Shown: positions 51,304 through 60,248, counted from the first letter of the stretch. The stretch: 64,000 bases of DNA from an uncultured Candidatus Melainabacteria bacterium (GCA_934692625.1 CAKUUC010000013.1:1-64000); one strand, 5' to 3'. Notes: generated by a model from the sequence alone, not told the origin. Program-made: numbers and translations.

Positions 51304-52023
51304 ATGACATTACAATCTTCACCGGTAAGATCACAAGCAACAAAAGCTGGAACTTGCCCGCACGGAATGCCACTCGGTGCGTGCCCGCTTTGTAATGGAA
51401 TGGCAGGTGGAAATTCAACAAGCAAACGAGATATTCCTCGTAATGCAGGAGAAATGACATACAACCAATGTGCGGCAATCGGAGCAATGCTAAGAGCGCA
51501 AAAAGCCGCAAAACTTTCTGCAAAACAAGCACAACAAAGTCACGAACAAGCCCTGATTGATTTTCAAAAAAACATTACAAATACACACCAAAGATTAATG
51601 AATTTTGCAGCATTTATGGACAAAAATTTTCCCAAAATAATTTCAACTCCAATCAATTTTTTAGCAATAAATATTGCAGGAAACGTTCTAAATTTTGTTA
51701 AAAACATGCCTGTAATTTTAGGAAATTTTATCCAAAATTTTTCTCAAAAATTCGTCGATATTTCTGACAAAATTGCAGCGATATATGGAGAAATCGAACT
51801 TGCTACTCAAGAAAAATTAGCAAATTTTATATCTGATTTTAAAAAGAAATTTAAGTTTAAATTTTTTGTTTTTGGAACTGGTGAAGCCGAAGACGAAGAA
51901 AAGAAAATCGAAGAAGAAAAACGAACTTTTGAATTAAAAACTTTCATTCACAAACTATATAAAAAGATAAAACAAAAAACAGAAAAGGATAACAAAAAAC
52001 ATGTACATGAATCCAATGAATGA
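51304..52023 (+). CDS. CPHG/CPLC-motif protein of unknown function, riboswitch-controlled
   Basis: 239 residues from ATG 51304, immediately after the hairpin that contains AGAGGA; the longer frame starting at 51220 lies inside the riboswitch. CPHGMPLGACPLCNG (residues 18-32) is a compact Cys/His cluster likely to bind a metal. Then a conserved-looking QCAAIGAMLRAQKAAKLSAK segment, helical middle with hydrophobic patches (INFLAINIAGNVLNFV, MPVILGNFI) and a highly charged Lys/Glu C-terminus. No family recognised. First gene of a unit with 52001 and 53529. A link to cobalamin is inferred from the riboswitch. Confidence 0.7.
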   Translation: MTLQSSPVRSQATKAGTCPHGMPLGACPLCNGMAGGNSTSKRDIPRNAGEMTYNQCAAIGAMLRAQKAAKLSAKQAQQSHEQALIDFQKNITNTHQRLMNFAAFMDKNFPKIISTPINFLAINIAGNVLNFVKNMPVILGNFIQNFSQKFVDISDKIAAIYGEIELATQEKLANFISDFKKKFKFKFFVFGTGEAEDEEKKIEEEKRTFELKTFIHKLYKKIKQKTEKDNKKHVHESNE

Positions 52024-53512
52024 TTCAGAAATACTAAGACAACATCGCAACTTAACAACCACTCAACAGAAAAAAAATCTCTCAACCAGAGAAGGTGTTG
52101 TAGTAAATAATTTTGTCAAAGAAAATGAAAATAATTCGGACTTGAATTTATCCGAAACAAAAGACTCTTTTGTAATTTCTGACAACGTCCCATTACCCAA
52201 AGATTTATACAAAGACACAAATATTGTTGATAAAAAACTAATTCCATTAAGCGCAGTCGCTCTTGGCGTAATGGGTTCTCTTGCCGTAGTTACGGAATTT
52301 GTAAAGCATAGTGCAAAAATCAGCAAAAAACTTGCAAAAGAAAAATGTCTTCCCCCGCTAACAAGAAACGTAAATCTTAATAGTGAGTATAGTCAAATTA
52401 TGTATCAAATGGTGCAAAGTCCAAATAAAAAGACATTTCTCGCAGGTGTTGGAACACTAACACTAGGTGCTATGGCATTTATGGGGCAAACGTTTTTTGA
52501 CGGATTTAAAGAAGTTTGGGTAAAACGCAAAGATTCAAACATTCAAAAGAATTTGCAAGAAAATCTCATTGCCGTAGAAACTGAATCATTTTCAGGCAAA
52601 ATGCAAATTATCAGGAGTATGCTTTCTAAATACTCGACCGATTTTGAAAAATACTTGAAAAATGACACCAAAGAAACTTCACCAAACTTTGGAAAAACAA
52701 AATTCTCAATCCCGTTCACATCAGATAAAAAAGATGATAAAAAAACGAATTCGCAAAACCTTGGGAATATTTTACTAGGAATTGGAACATTTGCAGGAAT
52801 TGTAGGATTTGGATTTTTAGCATTGAAAAACCTATCAAAAAGTAAAGAACATTTGAAAGAGGGTCTAAATATTGCAAAAGTTGCAATATCAAAAGTTGTT
52901 GAAACTTCAACAGAAAAAACAAAAGAAATTGATAAAGGTAATTTAGAAGCAATGTTCCGCTCGCTCGAAGGTTCTGACGGCGTTGAAAGTTTTATAGAAA
53001 AAGAAATTAAAAAATTAAACTGGGAAAATAAAGAAGAAAAAGCAGAATTTCTGAATAATATTTTAACCCAAATGAGAACTTCTACAACAAAAGCCAACCC
53101 CAATTATGCAGGTGATGGAATTCCAAAACCGGCATTTAACTCATTCGTTAATGAGTATCTTGCATTTTTCTACAATTGGCTGCTTGATACCTCAAACCCT
53201 CAATTCAGACACTTGTTCTTGGGAATTACAGGGCTCACTGCAGTTTGCTATGGTGGGAAACTTGCAGGTGATGCGTTGAAAGAAGTTCAAGTTAAAAAAA
53301 TCAACGCTGAAACCGAACTTTTACTCCAAAAACGCCTTGTTTCAACAGAATTACGAAACTTCAAATCCAAAAAAGATGCTGCAATTAAACCTCTCGTTGA
53401 TGAATTTTATAAACAAGTTGATAGTGGAAAACGCAGCAAAGATGAACTGAAAACAATGGCAGAAAATGTTTTGTTTGAAATCAAAAACGGACCACCATTT
53501 GTTTATTCATAG
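52001..53512 (+). CDS. hypothetical membrane protein, second gene of the riboswitch operon
   Basis: 503 residues, overlapping the previous gene by 23 bases; AAAGGA precedes the ATG. N-terminus polar (LTTTQQKKNLSTREG). Hydrophobic segments around LIPLSAVALGVMGSLAVVTEFV, FLAGVGTLTLGAMAFMGQTFFDG, LGNILLGIGTFAGIVGFGFLAL and FLGITGLTAVCYGGKLAGDAL are likely membrane helices, with long charged loops between. No recognised family or catalytic motif. The overlap with the CPHG protein argues for joint function. Confidence 0.65.
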   Translation: MYMNPMNDSEILRQHRNLTTTQQKKNLSTREGVVVNNFVKENENNSDLNLSETKDSFVISDNVPLPKDLYKDTNIVDKKLIPLSAVALGVMGSLAVVTEFVKHSAKISKKLAKEKCLPPLTRNVNLNSEYSQIMYQMVQSPNKKTFLAGVGTLTLGAMAFMGQTFFDGFKEVWVKRKDSNIQKNLQENLIAVETESFSGKMQIIRSMLSKYSTDFEKYLKNDTKETSPNFGKTKFSIPFTSDKKDDKKTNSQNLGNILLGIGTFAGIVGFGFLALKNLSKSKEHLKEGLNIAKVAISKVVETSTEKTKEIDKGNLEAMFRSLEGSDGVESFIEKEIKKLNWENKEEKAEFLNNILTQMRTSTTKANPNYAGDGIPKPAFNSFVNEYLAFFYNWLLDTSNPQFRHLFLGITGLTAVCYGGKLAGDALKEVQVKKINAETELLLQKRLVSTELRNFKSKKDAAIKPLVDEFYKQVDSGKRSKDELKTMAENVLFEIKNGPPFVYS

Positions 53513-53528
53513 TAGTTAAGGAGCATTT

Positions 53529-54005
53529 ATGATTCAACAAATTTTACCATATCAAAACGCACAGCCCTATTATGCTTGTACTTCCTGTAAGTTGCCCGAA
53601 AACGGCAGAAATTATTGCATTTTTGATAAAAATGAAGTTGATTATTTTGTTAAACAAAAAGAAAATGCCATACCGTATTTGACAGATATTTTGGTGCATT
53701 CTGATAACGAAGCCCAAGTGACCGAAACCCTCTACATTATGGATAGAATGATTGATAATGGGACAAAAGGAATAGATAAGTTGTATCCTGTTTTTGCAAA
53801 ATTTAACAATACAAAATCACCTAATATTCAAACTTTTTTGGCTGGTATTTACAGAAAAACACAAGTTCCTGATGCATTTGGCCCGTTAGTTAAAATGCTT
53901 ATACAAAATTCACTGAAACCACAAAATACACAGCAACCTTTTGACCCGAATGAAGAAATCGGCGGCGCTATTTTGAGTTATTTGTCAGATAGATTTAGAG
54001 GATAA
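53529..54005 (+). CDS. hypothetical HEAT-like protein, third gene of the riboswitch operon
   Basis: 158 residues, AAGGAG 5-6 bases before the ATG, 16 bases after the membrane-protein gene. N-terminal YYACTSCKLPENGRNYC holds three Cys that may bind metal. The rest is helical and repeat-like (YFVKQKENAIPYLTDILVHSDNEAQVTETLYIMDRMIDNG..LYPVFAKFNN), similar in rhythm to HEAT repeats. Unknown function. Shares Cys-rich N-terminal design with the first gene of the operon. Confidence 0.65.
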   Translation: MIQQILPYQNAQPYYACTSCKLPENGRNYCIFDKNEVDYFVKQKENAIPYLTDILVHSDNEAQVTETLYIMDRMIDNGTKGIDKLYPVFAKFNNTKSPNIQTFLAGIYRKTQVPDAFGPLVKMLIQNSLKPQNTQQPFDPNEEIGGAILSYLSDRFRG

Positions 54006-54020
54006 ATTTTTTTATGTGTC

Positions 54021-54191
54021 TTAATTTTTAGTTAGAGCATCAATTGTTGTGTTTAGAATAAGTGAAATTTTGTATAGGGTGTAAATTGTTGGGGATTTTT
54101 CGCCACGTTCAATGCAGCCGATAAAATTTCTTGCAGAATTTATCTTGAAGGCTAATTCTTCTTGTGAAATAGGCTCTGAAAAAATGTTCAA
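54021..54191 (-). pseudogene. truncated XRE helix-turn-helix protein
   Basis: From a TTG at 54191 the frame gives 56 residues: NIFSEPISQEELAFKINSARNFIGCIERGEKSPTIYTLYKISLILNTTIDALTKN. This is the XRE recognition region (compare the intact proteins at 33201 and 41569) but the first helix (LGxxIRxxR) is missing. It lies 17 bases after the ispF stop. It may be a decayed regulator or a very short real protein; AAGG lies about 10 bases upstream of the TTG. Confidence 0.55.
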
Positions 54192-54208
54192 TATTGAATA
54201 ACCTTGGA

Positions 54209-54685
54209 TTACTTATTTTCCAACAACACTACGGCATTGGCTTCGATTGCGAGTTTTTGTCCGACAGAATCCAAATTTTCTTTGGTTTTGGCTTTGATTG
54301 AAAGTTGATGGTTATCTATACCGAGCATTTCGCAAAGTCTTGTTTTCATCTTGGGAATATATGGCATCATTTTGGGAGCTTGCGCTATAATATTACTGTC
54401 AATATTCACAATTGAATACCCTTTGCTTTTAACAAGGTTATACACATGTTTTAGGAGAATAGTGCTATCAATATCTTTATATTTCGGGTCAGTGTCAGGG
54501 AAAATCGTTCCAATATCGTCTAGTGCCAACGCTCCTAGCAGCCCATCAATAATTGCATGGATTAAAACATCAGCATCTGAGTGTCCAAGCAAGCCTTTTT
54601 CATGCGTGATTTTAACCCCGCCAATTATTAGTTCTCTGCCTTCTACTAGTTTATGTATATCGTAGCCTAGTCCTATTCTGTACAT
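54209..54685 (-). CDS. ispF: 2-C-methyl-D-erythritol 2,4-cyclodiphosphate synthase
   Basis: 158 residues. RIGLGYDIHKLVEGRELIIGGV (metal-binding Asp/His), GHSDADVLIHAIIDGLLGALALDDIGTIFPDTD and KTKENLDSVGQKLAIEANAVVLL are diagnostic. Fifth step of the MEP isoprenoid pathway; forms trimers with Zn. GGAG precedes the ATG. Single gene here, without ispD. Confidence 0.97.
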   Translation of the reverse strand: MYRIGLGYDIHKLVEGRELIIGGVKITHEKGLLGHSDADVLIHAIIDGLLGALALDDIGTIFPDTDPKYKDIDSTILLKHVYNLVKSKGYSIVNIDSNIIAQAPKMMPYIPKMKTRLCEMLGIDNHQLSIKAKTKENLDSVGQKLAIEANAVVLLENK

Positions 54686-54734
54686 TTTTTCTCCATTTTG
54701 TTGTAATAATTCTTATCAATATGATATATTAAAG

Positions 54735-55085
54735 ATGATGAATAGTAAAATTTATAATGCCAATAACGAGTTACTAGTTGCAAATGCAATGCCTGTTGTG
54801 ACTCGCAGAACTACGACCACAACTACTCAACCGACTTCTTCTCCTGTATCGGCGTACGATGATTATGGGGTTTCAACACTTTATTCCGGTTATTTCAATT
54901 TCTTATTTTTATTCTTTGTTTGTCTTGTAATTTTTTATGTAGTGATAGCATTAGTTTGTGGAATTTTTGTTATCGTTATTTTCCAAGACAAATCGAAAAA
55001 ATGCAAAATTTGTGGCACTAAAATTGTTGCGAAGAATAATAAATTCCCGCAGAATTGTCCCAAGTGTGGAGCGACTTTGAATTAA
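54735..55085 (+). CDS. membrane protein with C-terminal zinc ribbon
   Basis: 116 residues. A Thr-rich N-terminus (VVTRRTTTTTTQPTSSPVS), a long hydrophobic segment (FNFLFLFFVCLVIFYVVIALVCGIFVIVIF, about 55-83) and a zinc ribbon CKICGTKIV..NCPKCGATLN (CX2C-X~15-CX2C). No family recognised beyond the ribbon. No Shine-Dalgarno; TATATT ends 4 bases before this ATG and 7 before the next one (54738), so the start may be either. Confidence 0.7.
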   Translation: MMNSKIYNANNELLVANAMPVVTRRTTTTTTQPTSSPVSAYDDYGVSTLYSGYFNFLFLFFVCLVIFYVVIALVCGIFVIVIFQDKSKKCKICGTKIVAKNNKFPQNCPKCGATLN

Positions 55086-55089
55086 AATT

Positions 55090-56109
55090 TTAACTACCGA
55101 AATAATTCATCAATCCGTCATGAAGTTTTTCGTTTTTGCAAAGTTTTTTAAGTTTTGCTATGGCACGGTTTTCTATTTGACGAATTCTTTCGCGAGAAAC
55201 TCCGTATTGAGAACCTATTTCATCAAGAGTTTTCTTCACTCCGTTATTATCCAAGCCGTAGCGTAAAATCAAAACGTCACGCTCTTTTTGGCTAAGTTGA
55301 TTCAAAATCTGTCTGATATCTTGTAGCAAGTTTTCGTGAGTAACTTTGCCATCCGGTGTAATTGTAGATTTGTCGATGATGAAATCTGCAATTTTTGAAG
55401 AATCTTCATCACTTGATGTTGGAGTATCCATGCTCACTGTGGATTGTGCAGATTTTATTATTGATGTTAATTTTGACACAGGCAAACCTAAACGGTATGC
55501 AATTTCTTGTTTGGTCGGAGTGTGTCCGAGTTCTGTTGTCAAATCAAGGGTTGCACGCCTGATTTTTCCGATAGAATCAATCATGTGAATAGGTAGTCTT
55601 ATGATTCTTGCTTTGTCTGCAATTGCACGTGTTATTGATTGTTGAATCCACCAAGTTGCATAAGTTGAAAATTTGTAACCTTTTTTATAGTCAAATCTGC
55701 CTGCTGCTTTGATTAAGCCAACATTTCCCTCTTGGATAAGGTCTAAAAATGATAAGCCTCGTCCAATGTATTTTTTTGCAATACTTACAACAAGTCTTAA
55801 ATTTGCGTTGACTAAAACGTTTTTGGCAAAATCGTCATGGTTTTCTTGAATTTTTTTTGCCAAATCTAATTCTTCAGCAGACGATAATAATGGAATTTTA
55901 CCTATTTGTCTTAGGTAAATTTTTACGCTGTCATCGGAATTAACAGTCATTATATTTTCTTGAACACTTGGAACTTCTACGGATTTTAGTACGTCTTCTC
56001 CGTCTTCTGTTTCTTCCTCGGCTTCAAGTTCTTGTAGTTTTTTAAAATCTATATTCTCATCGGAAATATCATCTGTCAGGATTCCAAAAGATTCAAATTC
56101 TTTTTTCAC
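55090..56109 (-). CDS. sigA: primary sigma factor (RpoD/SigA, group 1 or 2)
   Basis: 339 residues from GTG 56109 (AGGAGAG upstream). Region 1.2 DSVKIYLRQIGKIPLLSSAEELDLAKKIQ; region 2 NANLRLVVSIAKKYIGRGLSFLDLIQEGNVGLIKAAGRFDYKKGYKFSTYATWWIQQSITRAI; region 3 LPIHMIDSIGKIRRA; region 4 LSQKERDVLILRYGLDN..TLDEIGSQYGVSRERIRQIENRAIAKL. Region 1.1 is short and acidic. Recognises TTGACA/TATAAT-type promoters, as seen throughout this window. Could be a group 2 sigma, but the full motif set favours the housekeeping factor. Confidence 0.93.
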   Translation of the reverse strand: MKKEFESFGILTDDISDENIDFKKLQELEAEEETEDGEDVLKSVEVPSVQENIMTVNSDDSVKIYLRQIGKIPLLSSAEELDLAKKIQENHDDFAKNVLVNANLRLVVSIAKKYIGRGLSFLDLIQEGNVGLIKAAGRFDYKKGYKFSTYATWWIQQSITRAIADKARIIRLPIHMIDSIGKIRRATLDLTTELGHTPTKQEIAYRLGLPVSKLTSIIKSAQSTVSMDTPTSSDEDSSKIADFIIDKSTITPDGKVTHENLLQDIRQILNQLSQKERDVLILRYGLDNNGVKKTLDEIGSQYGVSRERIRQIENRAIAKLKKLCKNEKLHDGLMNYFGS

Positions 56110-56173
56110 AAAGCTCTCCTATCTTACTTTTTATGATATTACTAAACAATGGTTTTGGGTTCATCCAATCAGA

Positions 56174-56941
56174 TTATTTCTTATTGTTTGTCAATTTTTG
56201 TCTAAGTGTTTCAAAAATTATTGCGCTGAGAGCATTCGAAACGTTGAGTGAGTTGAAATTGTTTTGCATAGGTATTTTTACGATAAAATCGGATGCTTTC
56301 AGTAACGATTTTGAAACTCCGGCATGCTCAGCCCCCATAATGATTGCAAAGTTCATATCATTGTATTTAACATCATAATAATTATCTTTTGCTGATGCGT
56401 CAGTTGCAATTATCCACCAGTTATTATCCTTTAGTTTTTGAATTGCGTTGACAAGGCTATTTACTTTTATTATAGGAATGTGATTTATTGCACCTGCGCT
56501 GATTTTTTCAACTGTAGAATTTACTTGAACGTTTCTGCGAGATGGAATAATTATTCCATCAACACCAGCACAAACGCATGTTCTTATTATTGCGCCTAAG
56601 TTGTGAGAATCTTCAACTCCGTCAAGAATAACAAGTGATGAATTTGTGTGGTTTTTACCTTCTAAAAAATCGTCCAATTCCGTATATTTTATCGGGGAAA
56701 TTTGAGCGATAATTCCTTGGTGGTTAAATTCTGCATAAGGTTGAAATTTTTCTTTTGCAACAAATTGAAAAATTATGCCTTTAGATTGTGCTAATTCCTT
56801 AATTTTACTGATTTTAGCATCTGTATGGATATTTTTAGAGATAAGTATTTTATTGATTTCTCTTTTCCCTACGGTCAAGGCTTCCATTACTGAATTTTTA
56901 CCATAAATTATATCGGTCATTGTTTCGGAATTATTATCCAT
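56174..56941 (-). CDS. rlmB: TrmH/SpoU rRNA 2'-O-methyltransferase (RlmB-like)
   Basis: 255 residues. N-terminal substrate-binding domain IYGKNSVMEALTVGKREINKILISK. SPOUT domain motifs: VILDGVEDSHNLGAIIRTCVCAGVDGIIIP (motif 1), AIIMGAEHAGVSKSLL (motif 2) and IPMQNNFNSLNVSNALSAIIFE (motif 3, trefoil knot). Methylates G2251 of 23S rRNA in E. coli. It starts directly after the nadA stop codon, so nadA-rlmB is one transcript. Confidence 0.93.
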   Translation of the reverse strand: MDNNSETMTDIIYGKNSVMEALTVGKREINKILISKNIHTDAKISKIKELAQSKGIIFQFVAKEKFQPYAEFNHQGIIAQISPIKYTELDDFLEGKNHTNSSLVILDGVEDSHNLGAIIRTCVCAGVDGIIIPSRRNVQVNSTVEKISAGAINHIPIIKVNSLVNAIQKLKDNNWWIIATDASAKDNYYDVKYNDMNFAIIMGAEHAGVSKSLLKASDFIVKIPMQNNFNSLNVSNALSAIIFETLRQKLTNNKK

Positions 56942-57850
56942 TTATTTTGATGCCTCCATCATTCTATCAATACATTTTACGGCTTTTTTAGCAATGTTTT
57001 CTTCTACGAAAATTTCATTTGTTTCATTTTCCAAAACTTCTTGAATATCTTCAAGTGATGTCATTTTCATGTTTGGACAGATTAAGTTATTTTTTATTGG
57101 AATAATTGTTTTTTCAGGGTAATCTCGTTTTAGTCTGTCTGTAACCCCTTGTTCTGTAGCGATGACAAATTCGTTGTGCGAACTGTTTTTTACATAATTC
57201 ATTATTCCTGTTGTACTGCCAACAAAGTCTGCCGCTTCTGATACTGCGGTATGACATTCAGGGTGCGCAAGAATTAAAGCATTCGGGTGTTCTTTTCTCA
57301 TTTTTTCAATATCAGTTGGTCTGATTTGCAAGTGGGTTGGGCAGAATCCTGGGTATGTAATAATTTCGATATTTCCAAGTTGTTTTTCAACCCATTTTCC
57401 TAAATATGTGTCAGGCAAGAACAAAATTTTGTCAGCGTTCATGCTTTTTACTATATTTACCGCATTTGAACTTGTGCAGCACATGTCACATTCTGATTTA
57501 ACTTCTGCTGTTGAATTTACATAACATACGGTTGGAATGTTCGGGTGTTTTGATTTGAATTCAATCAATTGATTGTAAGTAATCATATCAGCCATTCTGC
57601 AACCGGCATCAATTTGAGGTAATAAAACTTTTTTGTTTGGAGAAAGTAGTTTTGCGGTTTGAGCCATGAAAAATACCCCTGCGAAAACAATTATGTCAGC
57701 ATCTGTCTTTGCTGCCATTTGGCTCAAAAATAGCGAATCTCCTACATAATCTGCAACTAAATCTATTTCCGGTGGTTGGTAACAGTGTGCTAAAATTACT
57801 GCATTTTTTTCTCTCTTTAACTTATTTATGCTTTCGACTAAATTCTGCAT
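56942..57850 (-). CDS. nadA: quinolinate synthase
   Basis: 302 residues. VILAHCYQPPEIDLVADYVGDSLFLSQMAA, YVNSTAEVKSECDMCCTSSNAV, LFLPDTYLGKWV, YPGFCPTHLQI, HPECHTAVSEAADFVGSTTGIM and TEQGVTDRLK match NadA. The three Cys that bind the [4Fe-4S] cluster are in VKSECDMC, GFCPTH/HPEC and LICPNMK regions. Makes quinolinate for NAD. The usual HCYQ (instead of HYYQ) variant is visible. GGAGG lies ~14 bases upstream. Confidence 0.95.
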   Translation of the reverse strand: MQNLVESINKLKREKNAVILAHCYQPPEIDLVADYVGDSLFLSQMAAKTDADIIVFAGVFFMAQTAKLLSPNKKVLLPQIDAGCRMADMITYNQLIEFKSKHPNIPTVCYVNSTAEVKSECDMCCTSSNAVNIVKSMNADKILFLPDTYLGKWVEKQLGNIEIITYPGFCPTHLQIRPTDIEKMRKEHPNALILAHPECHTAVSEAADFVGSTTGIMNYVKNSSHNEFVIATEQGVTDRLKRDYPEKTIIPIKNNLICPNMKMTSLEDIQEVLENETNEIFVEENIAKKAVKCIDRMMEASK

Positions 57851-57958
57851 CTGATATTATTATCCTCCATTTGGTGTAAATTTATGTTAAGTTTTTTTCA
57901 TTTATAGAAGATATTGTATAATAAAAAAAGATAATAGTAAAAAAATGAAAAGGTAGAT

Positions 57959-59629
57959 ATGTCATTAAATAGTTTATTAGGCGGTGGGAGAAGAAGAGAT
58001 ATTTATGTTTCAGTATCACCGGCTTGCGGGCTAGAAGTTTTGGAAGTTGATAATTCCGGAGTAATAAGAACTTATGCACAAGCACCATTAGATTATAATG
58101 ATGCGGCAAGAGAAATCGCAAGTTATGATACGTTTAAAACCTCCTTAATTGATCTTTTACAAAGTAGGAATATTGACCCTTCAAAAATAAATGTTCATTT
58201 GAACTTACCAACAGTTTGGTTTGGTTTGAAAGAAGGCATTCAATTACTACTTGATGATAACGCAATTACAAACATTGTTACAGGAGAGTTGGAACAATCT
58301 TATGTATTCAAAAGAAAGACTCCATTGCCATATTGGTTCGATGCGCAAGTTTCTGATAAATTGGATTCTCGTGATGTCTTTTATACAGCAGTACAACAAG
58401 AAGTAATTGCAGAAATTAGCGAAATCTTAACTTCAATCGGTGCTGTTCTTGTAAGCGTTGGTTGTTCAATGTTTGCTGATTTGAAAGGTTTGTATGTAAC
58501 CGGTTTAGCAAGAGAGCAAATGGAAACAGATGATTGCTCTTGGACATTGATGATTATTAATAATAGCGGTTTCCAACTATTGAGTTTACAAGGCAAAAAA
58601 CTTCTTGAATATTATGAAGAACCAATGCCGTTGAAATCATTTGAAGGTGAAGAAGTTTATACAGAAATCGAAAATGCTGCACAAATTGCATTGATGAGTT
58701 CTCCTTCAAGTTCTTTGGTTATTGTTTCAGAAACAAATTTAGTTTCTGCTGAATTATTGAGAGAAAGATTACAATTTAGCGGACAAACTATTGCGGTTGA
58801 AGATAACCAATATAGAAAAGAACCTTTGGCTGATTTTGGCTTGAACGTTCTTCCTGATGACCAAGTAAAAGTTTCATTGAGTGCTTACGGTTCTACTGCA
58901 CCTTCAGGATTGATTAATCAAGATGTAAACTTCTTGGGTGCCGGAGATAAACCGGTAGAAGTTGCCACAATTTTTGGAATTACGCCACAAGTTGCAACTA
59001 TAATTTCATTGATATTGTTGGTAATTGTTGGTGGTATTTTATATTTCAGTGCCGGTGCGACTGAAAAAATGTTAAATGATGTTCAAGCAAAAAGTGCTGA
59101 AATTGATACTCAAATTTCTGCAATAGATGAACAAATTAACCAAAAACAATCTGGTTCAGAAGGAAAAACTGCTTTTGATCCGGTTGAAGAAATTGCCAGA
59201 ACTTTGAAAAATAACAGAACAAAAATCATGGCTTATGCGGCTTTGGGTGAATCAGTTCCGAAAACCCTTTATTTGACTTATTTTATTACCGGAGATGACG
59301 GTTTGATTGCAATTAAAGGTTGCGCGAATACTGTTGAAGATGTTTATGTATTTTTCAAGAATTTGAAGGATTCATTGGTTGATTCAAATCTTCGAGTAAG
59401 TAATTTGGGTTTGAGATCAGGCTCTTTAGACAAAGTCGTAAATGATACAATTTCACCGTATGACAGTGCTCCGTATATTTTTGAAATTACCAATATGACA
59501 GATTCACAAATGCAATCATTTATGGATAAGTTGACGAATACAACTTCTACTACAACAAGTGAAAATGGTGATCAAAATAGCGGTGATAACGCTCAACAAA
59601 ATCAACAAAATACGGAAAATAAACAATAA
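57959..59629 (+). CDS. PilM-PilN fusion, type IV pilus alignment complex
   Basis: 556 residues. The N-terminal ~330 residues are an actin-fold PilM-like domain (DIYVSVSPACGLEVLEVDNSG.., INVHLNLPTVWFGLKEG, TLMIINNSGFQLLSLQGKK). One membrane helix follows (VATIISLILLVIVGGILYFSAG, about 344-365), then a periplasmic coiled coil and a PilN-like domain (VPKTLYLTYFITGDDGLIAIKGCANTVEDVYVFFKNLKDS). A Gln/Asn-rich tail ends the protein. PilM and PilN are normally separate; here they are one chain. Followed by pilO 25 bases later. Confidence 0.82.
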   Translation: MSLNSLLGGGRRRDIYVSVSPACGLEVLEVDNSGVIRTYAQAPLDYNDAAREIASYDTFKTSLIDLLQSRNIDPSKINVHLNLPTVWFGLKEGIQLLLDDNAITNIVTGELEQSYVFKRKTPLPYWFDAQVSDKLDSRDVFYTAVQQEVIAEISEILTSIGAVLVSVGCSMFADLKGLYVTGLAREQMETDDCSWTLMIINNSGFQLLSLQGKKLLEYYEEPMPLKSFEGEEVYTEIENAAQIALMSSPSSSLVIVSETNLVSAELLRERLQFSGQTIAVEDNQYRKEPLADFGLNVLPDDQVKVSLSAYGSTAPSGLINQDVNFLGAGDKPVEVATIFGITPQVATIISLILLVIVGGILYFSAGATEKMLNDVQAKSAEIDTQISAIDEQINQKQSGSEGKTAFDPVEEIARTLKNNRTKIMAYAALGESVPKTLYLTYFITGDDGLIAIKGCANTVEDVYVFFKNLKDSLVDSNLRVSNLGLRSGSLDKVVNDTISPYDSAPYIFEITNMTDSQMQSFMDKLTNTTSTTTSENGDQNSGDNAQQNQQNTENKQ

Positions 59630-59654
59630 GGTGTAAGTATTAAAAGGATACAAT

Positions 59655-60248
59655 ATGGATAATAAACAACTTCAACAATTTATGATACCGATAGTGCTGT
59701 TATTTCTTTTGTTAGTAGTAACCGGCTTGTATTTGCCAAAAGTTATCGGTAATTTGAATAATTACAGAATTGTGAATAACGATATAAAAACAAAAAACGA
59801 AACTCTACAACAGAAGCAAGAACAGTTAGATAAGTTGAACGCTTCTGCTGCAGAGATAATTCAAAAAGAAAATGATGCTTCAAAATCTGAAAAACCTTTC
59901 TATAAACCTATTATGGCAGGTTTTGATTCAGAAGCGGCTATTGCCGGTGAATTTTCTGAAATTTTGCAATTGGTTAGAGCAAATCAAATCAAAATTCGTT
60001 CTATCAAGTATGAATATGATAAAGATGTTACTGATGATGCTTTTGCTCAGAATGCAGGTGATCAGTACAATGTTGCTCGTTTAAATATTGAAATGATTGC
60101 AAATTATTCTAATTATGACAATTTCTTGAAAGAAATGTACAAACATGACCACTTCTTAGATATTCAACAAATTGAAATTGTACCTTACAAGAAAAATAAA
60201 AAAGTATTGTTAATTAACTGCAAAGTTAAACTATACGCTAAAAAGTAG
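59655..60248 (+). CDS. pilO: PilO-like type IV pilus assembly protein
   Basis: 197 residues. N-terminal membrane helix (MIPIVLLFLLLVVTGLYLP, about 10-28), periplasmic coiled coil (NDIKTKNETLQQKQEQLDKLNASAAEII) and an alpha/beta domain with FSEILQLVRANQIKIRSIKYEY and MIANYSNYDNFLKEMYKHDHFLDIQQIEIVPY, the PilO ferredoxin-like pattern. Pairs with the PilN half of the preceding protein to link the cytoplasmic motor to the secretin. AAAGGA upstream. Confidence 0.82.
   Translation: MDNKQLQQFMIPIVLLFLLLVVTGLYLPKVIGNLNNYRIVNNDIKTKNETLQQKQEQLDKLNASAAEIIQKENDASKSEKPFYKPIMAGFDSEAAIAGEFSEILQLVRANQIKIRSIKYEYDKDVTDDAFAQNAGDQYNVARLNIEMIANYSNYDNFLKEMYKHDHFLDIQQIEIVPYKKNKKVLLINCKVKLYAKK

Noticed and set aside
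52543..53103. 186-codon minus-strand frame inside the riboswitch operon
   Set aside because: Phe/Ser-rich translation typical of the antisense strand of a Lys/Glu-rich gene; no ribosome site or promoter.
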